The translations under genes and the position numbers were made by a program. This document shows positions 8,288 through 16,104 of a stretch of 36,740 nt of DNA, piece after piece (the stretch's first letter is position 1; each line of letters opens with the position of its first letter). This stretch comes from Caulobacter sp. (lineage in GTDB: Bacteria > Pseudomonadota > Alphaproteobacteria > Caulobacterales > Caulobacteraceae), in assembly GCA_029866155.1 (NCBI GenBank), contig JARWZW010000001.1:1-36740 (forward strand). Direction: 5' to 3'. Below the pieces are notes generated by a model. That model was not told where the DNA came from and searched no databases. It worked only from the letters and a program-made list of their open reading frames with translations.

Positions 8288-10549
8288 TCAGAAGGCGTAG
8301 CGACCGACCAGCTGGAACACAGGGCCAGCCTTTTCGGTCTCGAGCTCATACTCGTCATAGGTCCGGCTGGCCTGATCGGCCAGCGAACCGAACTTGTCGA
8401 AGACTTCATCCTTGGAGCTGTCCAGCAGGTTGGAGCCGGTCAGGCGCAGGACGAAGTTCTTGCCGAAGCGCTTCTCGACAAACATTTCCAGGTCGGCGCC
8501 ATAGGCGGTGTCGATCTCTTCCAGTTCAACCCGGCCGAAAGCATCGCCCTGCTTGCGGTAGGTGACGCCGAAGGCGCCGCCCAGGGTCGGCAGGTCCTGG
8601 ATGAAGCCGACGTTCATCACATAGTTGGACTGGTCATTGAAGCGGCGCTCGCCGGCAAAATCGGTGACTTCGCTGTCCAGCCAGCTGTAATTGAAGAACA
8701 CGCCGGTGTTGTCGAAGCCCATGAAGGTCAGAGGCGTCGAAAGGTCGAATTCCAGACCCCAGACCTTGCCGTCGCCGATGTTGTCAACCGAGTAGATAAA
8801 GGTCCCGGGGCCGCCGTCGCCTTCGAGGCCGGTGTTGGTCACTTCAATCAGGTCGGTGACATCGCGATAGAAGAAGTTCAGGCCAACCACGCCCTTGCGT
8901 CCGAGACGGCGCTCATAGCCCAGATCGAGGCCCCAGGCGGTTTCCGGCTTCAGGTCCGGGTTGCCGATGAAGTCGTCATCTCCAAACTCCTCGACCAGCA
9001 GGACCGGCGAGAGCTGGTTGAAGTTGGGACGGCGAACCGTGCGGGCCACGGACAGGTTGATCCGGCCAGCGTCACCCACATTGAAGCGCATATGGGCCGA
9101 GGGCAGCAGGATGTTGTAGTCGTTTTCGGTCACGACATCGGCCGGAGCGACGCCCGGGCTGTTGTCGGTGATCGTGACGTCAGTGGTTTCGTAGCGCAGG
9201 CCGGCTTCCCAGCGGAAGGCGTCCGACTTGCCCGAAAGCATCACGAAGGGATCCAGGCGGGTCTCTTCGATGTTGGCTTCGCTCAGGCCGTTGAGCAGGT
9301 AGATCCCCGGCAGGGTCGGACGGGGCGCCGGCGCATTCAGGATCGTCGTACGGGCGCGATACTCGATCACCTTCGAGTCCCGCTCCTTGTCGTTGTAGAA
9401 CAGACCGAACTGCAGCTTGGCGGCGCCCAGATCACGGCTGTGATCGAACTCGGCCGTCAGTTCCTTGTCTTCCAGGTCAACATTGATCTCGTCCCGGGTG
9501 AAGCGGTCGTCTTCCGGGAAGGGGATGAGGTCGCGCAGGTACTCGGCCTCTTCCTCGAACTCGAACTGGTCGTCGATCAGGGCCGAATAGCCCAGCTTGA
9601 AGGTGCTGCGGCCGCCGAACATGTCGTAGCCGTACTTGCCGCGGAGCGACCAGTTATCGGTCTGGATGTCCAGATCGTTGTCGTTCAGGGTTTCGAGATT
9701 GGCGTTAGTGCGGATGCCCGAGCGGTACTCGATCGAGTCTTCGTCCTGGGTCCGGTCGGTGCGGACGAAGAAGCCCGTCAGTTCCAGGTCGCCGCCGGCC
9801 ACAGCCACTTCATAGCTGGCGTTGAAGGAGTAGTCGGTGCCGTCGCGAACGTCGGACTGGTCTTCGATATTGACCAGGGTCCCCTTGGGCATGTCGAAGC
9901 GCTTGGACAGCTTTTCCTTCGGGCTGCGGCGGCCCTGCAGGTTGGCCCCGAACAGCAGGCGGCCAGGACCGACTTCACCGCCCCAGACAACGCCAAGGGC
10001 TTCCGCCACTTCGTCATCATTGTACAGGGTGGCGCCGGCGCGGACGTATCCGCCGTTCAGGCTGTAGGCGTCGCGGAGCACGATGTTCAGGGCGCCAGCA
10101 ACGGCGTCGCCGCTGCGGTTGGCCGAGGAGCTGCGGACGATCTCGATCCGCTCGATCAGCTCGGCCGGGATACGGTCGACAAAGAACGACCGGTCGGCGC
10201 CGGCGCCGGGCACCCGCTCGCCATTGATCAGGATCTGGGTGTAGCCCGGATCCAGGCCGCGCAGGCGCGCGCCATCGGATTCGAGCACGTCAGACAGGAA
10301 GGTCACGCTGGGAACCCGCTTCATGGCGTCGCCCGCCGAGACCGGCTCGAAACGCTGGAAGTATTCCTGATCGTAGCTGAGAACCGGAACCGTATCCTCG
10401 GTGCGGTTGCGGTAGACGATGGCCCCGTTGATCACCAGCTCTTCGACTTCCGTCGGCGCGGTTGCAACGGCTTCGTCCTGAGCCTGGGCCTGGGCCGCAA
10501 AGGCTAGTGGCGTCAGCGCGACCAGCGCCATGAGCTTAAGTTTGTTCAT
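8288..10549 (-). CDS. TonB-dependent outer-membrane receptor
   Basis: A 753-residue receptor with a signal peptide (MNKLKLMALVALTPLAFAAQ, then AQAQ). A plug domain follows at about residues 50-165, with the hallmark stretches LRGLDPGYTQILINGERVPG, AELIERIEIVRSSSANRSGD and AGALNIVLRD. The rest is a 22-strand-type barrel ending in LVGRYAF with the terminal Phe. It imports a ligand across the outer membrane using TonB/ExbBD, which are not in this window. It is transcribed divergently from a beta-propeller phytase across about 95 bp; receptor-phytase neighbours have been noted in several Gram-negative bacteria, so the ligand may be phytate, a metal-phytate complex or a phytate breakdown product. 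That ligand assignment is inference from context. Confidence 0.93.
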   Translation of the reverse strand: MNKLKLMALVALTPLAFAAQAQAQDEAVATAPTEVEELVINGAIVYRNRTEDTVPVLSYDQEYFQRFEPVSAGDAMKRVPSVTFLSDVLESDGARLRGLDPGYTQILINGERVPGAGADRSFFVDRIPAELIERIEIVRSSSANRSGDAVAGALNIVLRDAYSLNGGYVRAGATLYNDDEVAEALGVVWGGEVGPGRLLFGANLQGRRSPKEKLSKRFDMPKGTLVNIEDQSDVRDGTDYSFNASYEVAVAGGDLELTGFFVRTDRTQDEDSIEYRSGIRTNANLETLNDNDLDIQTDNWSLRGKYGYDMFGGRSTFKLGYSALIDDQFEFEEEAEYLRDLIPFPEDDRFTRDEINVDLEDKELTAEFDHSRDLGAAKLQFGLFYNDKERDSKVIEYRARTTILNAPAPRPTLPGIYLLNGLSEANIEETRLDPFVMLSGKSDAFRWEAGLRYETTDVTITDNSPGVAPADVVTENDYNILLPSAHMRFNVGDAGRINLSVARTVRRPNFNQLSPVLLVEEFGDDDFIGNPDLKPETAWGLDLGYERRLGRKGVVGLNFFYRDVTDLIEVTNTGLEGDGGPGTFIYSVDNIGDGKVWGLEFDLSTPLTFMGFDNTGVFFNYSWLDSEVTDFAGERRFNDQSNYVMNVGFIQDLPTLGGAFGVTYRKQGDAFGRVELEEIDTAYGADLEMFVEKRFGKNFVLRLTGSNLLDSSKDEVFDKFGSLADQASRTYDEYELETEKAGPVFQLVGRYAF

Positions 10550-10579
10550 CGGATGTTGCCCCGTTGCAGATGGGCGCCC

Positions 10580-10627
10580 TTGTCAATATGACGCACCCTC
10601 GATCTGAGCCCGGACTTAGGTTTGACA
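10580..10627. promoter_or_regulatory. Divergent receptor/phytase control region with short palindrome
   Basis: The gap between the two divergent genes contains TTGTCAATATGACGC at 10580-10594, in which GTCA and TGAC flank ATA, and a perfect TTGACA at 10622-10627. The palindrome is a possible operator, and GTCAT-type half-sites recall phosphate-regulon boxes, but the match is weak. TTGACA lies so close to the phytase start that a promoter built on it would produce an almost leaderless message. Confidence 0.3.
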
Positions 10628-10644
10628 GCAATGGGAATCCAGTG

Positions 10645-11748
10645 ATGTTTACTCGACGGTTTTTATTCATTTTTGCGACAGTCAGCGCCGCTTCTATAGT
10701 TCTTTCGGCCTGTGGAACGCTTGATCGGGAAGCCGTTTCGGATTCCGGAAAAATGACCATTGGCGCTGGAATTCCAATGAATTCAGCGGCGGAAACCCAG
10801 TCCGTCGCCACCCGAAACGCCGATGCGGCAGACGACCCGGAAATCTGGGCTGACCCACGCGACCCGTCACGGGTCGTGATTTTCGGCACGGACAAGCAGG
10901 CCGGCCTCTACACCTACGACCTGACCGGGAAGATCACCGGCTTCATTCCGGACGGACGCTTGAACAATGTCGACCTGCGTGACGGCTTTGCCACAGCACA
11001 GGGCGACAGGGTTCTGGTGGCGGCCAGCGACCGCGGCCGACTGGGCGCGGCCCTCTATCTCATGAACCCTGACACCCTGGCCCTGTCGCCCTGGGGTCTG
11101 GTCAAGCTGGACCTGGCCGAGCCCTACGGACTTTGCATGGGACGGCGCGGCGAGGCCTTCATCGTGGTGATCAATGGTACGGACGGTCAGGTCCGCCAGG
11201 TCCGGGTCGAGGCTGCCGCAGACGGGTCGGTTCGCTCGACAGAAGAGCGCCGGTTTGCTGTCCCGAGCCAGACCGAGGGCTGCGTGATCGATGACGTCCG
11301 CGGGCTCCTCTATATAGGTGAGGAGGCAAGGGGCATCTGGCGCTATCCCCTCGACCCCGCCGCCGGTGCGACTCCGACCCTGATCGCCGCCGCGCCGTCG
11401 GACCAGCTCAAGCCCGATGTCGAGGGACTGACCCTGCTGCGTGAAGGCCCGGTCACCTGGCTGATCGCCTCCAGCCAGGGCGACAGCGCCTTCGCCGTCT
11501 GGCGAGTCGACGGTGACGCGCCGCAATTCCGGGGCCGGTTCTCGGCCATTGGCGGCGCCGGTCTGGACCCTGTCACCGGCACAGACGGCATCGCCGGCCT
11601 TGGCGGACCGGTTGGCGGGTTTCAGGCCGGCCTCCTGGTCGTGCAGGATGATGTCGATAGCGAGGGCGAGGCGCCGACCAGCATCCGGTCCCGCCAGAAC
11701 TTCAAGCTGATCGACTGGGCTGCGGTGAAGCTGGCCCTTGGCCTCTAG
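10645..11748 (+). CDS. Beta-propeller phytase, predicted lipoprotein
   Basis: A 367-residue phytase of the alkaline six-bladed propeller (BPP) class, which removes phosphate from inositol hexakisphosphate with calcium. Family stretches are seen in order: DDPEIWADP, GTDKQAGLYTYDLTGK, GRLNNVDLR, VASDRG, QTEGCVIDD, IGEEARGIWRY, DVEGLTLL, ASSQGDSAFAVWR, GTDGI, VVQDD and RQNFKLIDW. The start ATG 10645 (with an in-frame GTG just before it) yields a lipoprotein signal with lipobox LSAC, so the enzyme is likely anchored by a lipidated Cys. The first codons are unusually AT-rich for this genome. It diverges from the TonB receptor, suggesting surface or periplasmic phytate use. Assignment to the class is confident; the exact start is less so. 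Confidence 0.9.
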   Translation: MFTRRFLFIFATVSAASIVLSACGTLDREAVSDSGKMTIGAGIPMNSAAETQSVATRNADAADDPEIWADPRDPSRVVIFGTDKQAGLYTYDLTGKITGFIPDGRLNNVDLRDGFATAQGDRVLVAASDRGRLGAALYLMNPDTLALSPWGLVKLDLAEPYGLCMGRRGEAFIVVINGTDGQVRQVRVEAAADGSVRSTEERRFAVPSQTEGCVIDDVRGLLYIGEEARGIWRYPLDPAAGATPTLIAAAPSDQLKPDVEGLTLLREGPVTWLIASSQGDSAFAVWRVDGDAPQFRGRFSAIGGAGLDPVTGTDGIAGLGGPVGGFQAGLLVVQDDVDSEGEAPTSIRSRQNFKLIDWAAVKLALGL

Positions 11749-11799
11749 GCTGGACGAGTGAGGCTTGCCCTTCCTGTTTCAAACGCCATTGTCAGGGTC

Positions 11800-12774
11800 A
11801 TGAATGCACCCCCGACACTGTCCCCGTTCGTTGACGCCCAGAAGCCTCGGCTGGATCCCGGAAAGTTCCGGGATCCAGACCGGACGGCCAGGGGCGAACC
11901 GCGCGCCGCTGTAGCCCTGGACAGCCTGCAGACCCTCTGGCTCAACACCGGGACCCTCTGCAATCTCGCCTGCCTCAACTGCTATATCGAAAGCACCCCG
12001 AGCAATAACGCCCTGGTCTGGCTGACGGCGGCGGAGGCCCGTCTCTATCTGGACGAGATCGCCGATCTTCGCCTGGCGACCCGGGAGATCGGCATAACGG
12101 GCGGCGAGCCCTTCATGAACCCGGATATCCTGCCGATCCTGGAGGAGGCCCTGGGCCGCGGATTCGAAGTCCTGGTCCTGACCAACGCCATGACCCCCAT
12201 GACCCACAAGCGGCCGGGCTTGCTGGCGCTGAAGGCGCAGTTTGGCGACAGGCTGACCCTGAGGGTCAGCCTGGACCACTGGACCGCGGCGGTCCACGAG
12301 GCCGAACGGGGGGCCGCCAGCTGGGACAGGGCCATCGAGGGGCTCCAGTGGCTTTCTGAGCAAGGCTTTTCCATTGCCATCGCCGGTCGCCAGCTGGCCG
12401 ACGAAACGCCGGACGATTCACGCGATGGCTATGGCCGGCTCATGGCCTCCCTCGGGGTTTCCCTGGATTGTCAGGACCCGGGGCGGCTGGTGCTGTTTCC
12501 GGAAATGGACGCCAGCGTCGACGTTCCCGAAATCACCACGGCGTGCTGGGACATCCTGCACAAGCGCCCGCAGGACGTCATGTGCGCAACCAGCCGGATG
12601 GTGGTCAAACGAAGGGGGGCTGAGCACCCGGCGGTCATCGCCTGCACCCTGACGCCCTATGACCCACAGTTCGAACTGGGCCGATCACTTGGTGAGGCCC
12701 TGGGAACGGTCAAGCTGAACCATCCCCATTGCGCCAAGTTCTGCGTACTGGGCGGCGCCAGCTGCTCGGGCTGA
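11800..12774 (+). CDS. Radical SAM protein with C-terminal cysteine cluster
   Basis: A radical S-adenosylmethionine enzyme of 324 residues from ATG 11800; an upstream GTG at 11758 would give 338. The cluster-binding motif is CNLACLNC (C-x3-C-x2-C), followed by the GGEP motif in EIGITGGEPFMNPDI. The C-terminus HPHCAKFCVLGGASCSG carries three more cysteines that could bind a second cluster as in SPASM/twitch-type enzymes. Other conserved-looking stretches are RVSLDHWTAAVHEAERG, FPEMDASVDVPEITTACW and CATSRMVVKRRG. I do not recognise a characterised subfamily, and no small peptide substrate gene is seen beside it. It starts shortly after the phytase on the same strand and may be co-transcribed with it. 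Confidence 0.85.
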   Translation: MNAPPTLSPFVDAQKPRLDPGKFRDPDRTARGEPRAAVALDSLQTLWLNTGTLCNLACLNCYIESTPSNNALVWLTAAEARLYLDEIADLRLATREIGITGGEPFMNPDILPILEEALGRGFEVLVLTNAMTPMTHKRPGLLALKAQFGDRLTLRVSLDHWTAAVHEAERGAASWDRAIEGLQWLSEQGFSIAIAGRQLADETPDDSRDGYGRLMASLGVSLDCQDPGRLVLFPEMDASVDVPEITTACWDILHKRPQDVMCATSRMVVKRRGAEHPAVIACTLTPYDPQFELGRSLGEALGTVKLNHPHCAKFCVLGGASCSG

Positions 12775-12951
12775 TCAGGCCCGCTCAACACCGGCGGCGG
12801 CGTCCAACGCATCGCAGATGGCTGCGATCTGCGCCCTGGACAGCCCCTCACCGGCCAGTTTCAGGTCCCCGTGATCAAAATACCGACCCCGTCGCCGCCA
12901 GCCCCCGGACGGTTCTCCGCCGCCATGATGGCGTCCGCCAAAGGGCCCCGA
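12775..12951 (-). pseudogene. Remnant of a PadR-family regulator, internally deleted
   Basis: This roughly 300-bp gap (12775-13073) has no intact gene, but on the minus strand the codons from 12951 to the TGA at 12777-12775 read GPFGGRHHGGGEPSGG, then WRRRGRYFDHGDLKL, then AGEGLSRAQIAAICDALDAA and AGVERA. The Gly/His-rich lead-in and RGRYFDHGDLKL match the N-terminus of alphaproteobacterial PadR-like regulators, just before their winged helix. The LSRAQI...ALDAAAG..ERA end matches their C-terminus. The central part (winged helix and most of the coiled-coil region, perhaps 100 or more codons) is missing, with the apparent junction near 12860-12865. No in-frame start codon remains; a TAA precedes the segment. 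I read this as a decayed gene, from memory of the family rather than an alignment. Confidence 0.6.
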
Positions 12952-13050
12952 TTATGGCTGAGCGGCCAAAAAACCTGTGTCTGTGTACTCGCTTTGGTTC
13001 TTGTTTCGAAATGTCGTGTTTTCCGGCGCATCGAAACCTCTGGGCCAGAA

Positions 13051-13073
13051 GCGATTTATCGATATCTCGAAAA
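13051..13073. promoter_or_regulatory. AT-rich candidate operator left from the decayed PadR gene
   Basis: GCGATTTATCGATATCTCGA and the following AAACTATCG contain the palindrome TATCGATA (13057-13064) and repeated ATCG/TCGA words in an AT-rich patch unlike the surrounding DNA. PadR-type repressors often bind such sites upstream of their own gene, so this may be the former self-operator. It also lies immediately downstream of the M20 peptidase stop codon. Confidence 0.3.
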
Positions 13074-14504
13074 CTATCGGATCGGGCGTCCGTTCCTGCC
13101 GCCCGTCAGGGCCTTGATCAGCAGGTAATAGTGGTCGAGGCCGTCATTGAACTGGGCCACCGTCAGACGCTCATTGTTGCCGTGATAGTTGTTGTCGACG
13201 TTGTCAGTCAGGAACAGCGGCCCGGCGCCGATGGTCGGGATGCCAGCCGCCCGGAAATAGAGACCATCCGAGGCGCCGGCCTCCATATAGGGGGCCGGTT
13301 TGACGCCCGGAGCCCGCAGGGACAGCACTTCGGTCAGGGCTCGGTTCAACTCCTCGGGGACCGTCGAAAAATCACTTTCCAGGGGATTTCCCAGGACCGC
13401 GATCTCCAGGCTGTCGTCCGCCATCACCGAAGCCAGGGTGGCGCGGGTCTGGGCGACCGTTTCGCCAGGGAAGATCCGGCAGTTGACCGTGGCCGTGGCC
13501 GCGACCGGAAGCGCGTTCTCTGCATGGCCGGCCTTCAGCCTGGTCGCGACGCAGGTCGTGCGAATCTCGTTCACGAGGGTCGGATCGCGATCGATCACCA
13601 CGAGGGCGTCGGGATCGCCAGGATGGGTGGCGAACCGGGCCATGGCCTGGCCAAGGTCTCCGCCGATATCCGGCGCAGACTGGGCGAGGTTTGAAAGGGT
13701 CACTGCGTTCCATCGAGCTGGGAAGCGATAGGCGCCAACCTTCTGCAGGGCGGCCGACAGTTGATAGATGGCGTTGTCGGCCCTTGGCGCGGAGGAATGA
13801 CCACCGCTGTTCCGGGCGGTGATTTCAAACGTGGCGTAGGTCTTTTCTGCGACCTGGGCCGAATAGGCGGCCTTTCCGCCGCCCCCGGGCAGATAGCCTC
13901 CCCCCGCATCGGAATTGACCGCGTAGTCGGCCTTGCCGAACTGCGGGGCAACCGACTGGGTGGTCGTGGCGACCGTTTCCTCGTCTCCGGTGAAGATCAG
14001 AACCAGGTCGCGGTCCGGGACAAAACCCTCCCGCTTCAGCCGCATGAAGGCCTGGGCCATGGTCAGGACGCCGTACTTGTTGTCCACAACCCCGCGGCCA
14101 TAGAGCATCCCGTCCACTTCCGTCAGGGTCCAGGGATCGCGTCCCCAGTCCGCCTGGCTGGCGTCGACCACATCCATATGGGCCAGAAACAGGACCGGCT
14201 TTCGCACGGAGCCAGGGCGGCCTGGATAGTGGACGATCAGGCTGGCGGTCTCGCCAAGCGGCTGGATCTGGATGTCGGCGGGACTGAAACCAGCCTGGCG
14301 CATCTGCCCTGCCAGATAGGCCGCCATGGCGGGAACCGCGCCGCGTCCCTCCACAGTCGGAAAGGCGATGATCTCCGCAAAAAGCTGTCTCGCCTCGGTC
14401 CGGACAGTGTCCTGCGAGGCGGGCCGGGCCGGGCCCGCCGGCGCGGCCAGGGCGCTCGACGCCGCCAGGCCGGAAATGACTGCTGCAACCAGGATCAAGC
14501 GCAT
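13074..14504 (-). CDS. Secreted M20/M28-like dinuclear zinc peptidase
   Basis: A 476-residue exported metallopeptidase of family M20. Metal ligands and catalytic residues are visible: His109 and Asp111 in HMDVVDA, bridging Asp141 in YGRGVVDNKYG, the catalytic and ligand pair Glu175-Glu176 in GDEETV, Asp199 in NSDAGGG, and His441 in NNYHGNNE. A dimerisation (lid) domain sits between, around residues 220-340, starting near FEITARNSGGHSSAPR. ATG 14504, with GGGGA upstream, gives a signal peptide (MRLILVAAVISGLAASSALA), so the longer open frame upstream is rejected. It probably hydrolyses dipeptides or N-terminal residues in the periplasm; substrate unknown. The gene is 55 bp downstream of oxyR on the same strand. 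Confidence 0.9.
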   Translation of the reverse strand: MRLILVAAVISGLAASSALAAPAGPARPASQDTVRTEARQLFAEIIAFPTVEGRGAVPAMAAYLAGQMRQAGFSPADIQIQPLGETASLIVHYPGRPGSVRKPVLFLAHMDVVDASQADWGRDPWTLTEVDGMLYGRGVVDNKYGVLTMAQAFMRLKREGFVPDRDLVLIFTGDEETVATTTQSVAPQFGKADYAVNSDAGGGYLPGGGGKAAYSAQVAEKTYATFEITARNSGGHSSAPRADNAIYQLSAALQKVGAYRFPARWNAVTLSNLAQSAPDIGGDLGQAMARFATHPGDPDALVVIDRDPTLVNEIRTTCVATRLKAGHAENALPVAATATVNCRIFPGETVAQTRATLASVMADDSLEIAVLGNPLESDFSTVPEELNRALTEVLSLRAPGVKPAPYMEAGASDGLYFRAAGIPTIGAGPLFLTDNVDNNYHGNNERLTVAQFNDGLDHYYLLIKALTGGRNGRPIR

Positions 14505-14559
14505 GTTTCGTCCCCATGTTCGGAGCGATCTTAGCGGTCCGGCCCCAACTGCAAAACAG

Positions 14560-15453
14560 TCAGGCCGCCTGGAGGGTTTCCGCCAGCAGACGGCCGTCCC
14601 GGGCGCGGCTGGATCCGGCCCGCCAGGCCACCACCACCTCACGGCTGGGGTGGTCGGCATCCAGGGGCCGGACGGTGACCGGCGCCTGTCCCGTAAGACC
14701 GGCCTCCACGGCCATGGCCGGAACAAAGGAGACGCCCAGTCCCGATCCCACCATCTGGACCAGGGTCGGCAAGGACGTAGCGGCAAAGGCCTCTTCCTCA
14801 CCATTGCGATGAGGCGTCAGGCCACAGGCGGCCAGGACGTGATCCCGCAGGCAGTGGCCATCCTCGAGCAGGATCAACTCGCTGCAGTCCAGCGACTCAG
14901 GACGGATATTGACCTGTGACGCCATGGCATGGCCGGTGGGCACCGCCGCCAGCAGTTCATCATCCACCACATGGGCCCATTCCAGCCCGGTCATGTCGTA
15001 GGGCAGCGCGATGAGGGCGGCGTCCAGGGCCCCGGCCCGGAGCGCCGTGATCAGTCGGGAGGTCAGGTCCTCCCGCAGGAACAGCCGAAGCTTGGGGAAC
15101 CGCGCCCGCATCACCGGCAGGGCCTTGGGCAGCAGGAAGGGCGCTATGGTGGGAATGACGCCCAGACGGAACCGGCCCGAAAGCGGCTGACCCGCGCTCT
15201 GCGAGGCCTGGACCAGGTCCTCGGCCGCAGCCAGCAGGTCCCGGGCGCGACGGGTCGCCTCCTCTCCCGCCGCCGTCAGGATTGCACCTGACCGGGCCCG
15301 ATCGACCACCGGCGCGCCGATGATGCGTTCAAGCTCTGCAATCCCGGCCGAAAGGGTGGGCTGAGTCACATGGGCGGCTTCGGCGGCGCGGCTGAAGGAG
15401 CCGTGATCGGCCAGGAGTTTCAGATACTGGAGCTGGCGCAGGGTCGGGAGCAT
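14560..15453 (-). CDS. oxyR: OxyR, LysR-type peroxide-sensing regulator
   Basis: A 297-residue LysR-type regulator. The N-terminal winged helix (LRQLQYLKLLADHGSFSRAA to PTLSAGIAELE) is followed by a periplasmic-binding-like sensor domain. Identification as OxyR rests on DGHCLRDHVLAAC, in which Cys201 and Cys210 have the same spacing as the redox pair Cys199 and Cys208 of E. coli OxyR, with the surrounding LLEDGHCLRD also conserved. Hydrogen peroxide forms the disulfide and the protein then activates catalase and peroxidase genes; no such gene is in this window. The ATG at 15453 is the natural start, as TLRQLQYL follows directly. Upstream, ATAGG words recur on the minus strand, loosely like OxyR half-sites. 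Confidence 0.93.
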   Translation of the reverse strand: MLPTLRQLQYLKLLADHGSFSRAAEAAHVTQPTLSAGIAELERIIGAPVVDRARSGAILTAAGEEATRRARDLLAAAEDLVQASQSAGQPLSGRFRLGVIPTIAPFLLPKALPVMRARFPKLRLFLREDLTSRLITALRAGALDAALIALPYDMTGLEWAHVVDDELLAAVPTGHAMASQVNIRPESLDCSELILLEDGHCLRDHVLAACGLTPHRNGEEEAFAATSLPTLVQMVGSGLGVSFVPAMAVEAGLTGQAPVTVRPLDADHPSREVVVAWRAGSSRARDGRLLAETLQAA

Positions 15454-15517
15454 GCCACTCCATAGCCGCGCCCTATCGTCCTGGCAAAACCTATTGAAAA
15501 TTCATTGCCAACTGGCA

Positions 15518-16045
15518 TCAGGGCGTCGCCTCGATGGACCGCTCCAGACCCTTCAGCTGTGCGGCCAGAACCCTGTCGATGATCGGAGCGATCTTGAAGG
15601 TCGCCGAATCCAGACCCCCGACCTGGTAGGTCTGGGTCACTTCCGTCGTCCCGTCCGGCAGGGCCTTTAGCTGGAAGGTCAGGGCCGCAGCGGCGCCCAG
15701 ATCCTGAAGGGGTCCGAGCGCGCCCAGGATCCGCAGGGTCTGGCCGGGGATGGCCAGAACCACCTCGCCATGCTTGACCCCGCCGCCGGCCAGGGCTTCG
15801 CAGAAACAGCCGCCCGGCTCGAGGCGAATGGTCATGTTCGAAGCCTTGCCCGAGTAGGTGTGGGAGCTTTCCCACCAGCTGCCGATCTGGCCCAGCTTTT
15901 CATAGACGGTCGATGGCGGGGCCGAGATCACCGCGACATTGCGGATCAACAGCCGTCCCTCGGTCGTGCTGACCACTTCCGCCTGCGCCTGACCAAAGCC
16001 GGCCATGGCCATTGCCAAGGCTGCAATCCCGTACCGAAGCCGCAT
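15518..16045 (-). CDS. Secreted SRPBCC (START-like) family protein
   Basis: A 175-residue exported protein with a signal peptide (MRLRYGIAALAMAMAGFGQA, then QAE) and a single START-like fold of the polyketide-cyclase/AHSA1 group. Supporting patterns are LLIRNVAVISAPPSTVYEKL at the first strand and helix, the GSWWESSHTYSG turn, LEPGGCFCEAL, TLRILGALGPL and a C-terminal helix with APIIDRVLAAQLKGLERSI. Such folds bind hydrophobic ligands; no ligand can be inferred. Most relatives are cytoplasmic, so an exported version is mildly unusual, though similar ones occur in Caulobacteraceae. It lies 60 bp downstream of murI and 64 bp upstream of oxyR on the same strand. Confidence 0.82.
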   Translation of the reverse strand: MRLRYGIAALAMAMAGFGQAQAEVVSTTEGRLLIRNVAVISAPPSTVYEKLGQIGSWWESSHTYSGKASNMTIRLEPGGCFCEALAGGGVKHGEVVLAIPGQTLRILGALGPLQDLGAAAALTFQLKALPDGTTEVTQTYQVGGLDSATFKIAPIIDRVLAAQLKGLERSIEATP

Positions 16046-16104
16046 CGTCGCACCCCCCGTTTGCAGGGAGCTTACAGCAGGTCCGTCCCGGCGCCAGCGC
16101 CCGT

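Noticed and set aside
9092..10507. A 471-codon open frame on the plus strand opposite the TonB receptor gene
   Set aside because: It is the antisense shadow of a GC-rich gene: composition is Val/Gly/Gln-rich with no domain, while the minus strand has clear receptor motifs.
15463..15517. OxyR self-binding site in its own promoter (ATAGG words and TGCCA-AC-TGGCA)
   Set aside because: The spacing does not fit the four-half-site OxyR pattern, and the TGCCA repeat directly abuts the stop codon of the upstream gene; it is too weak to list as a site.
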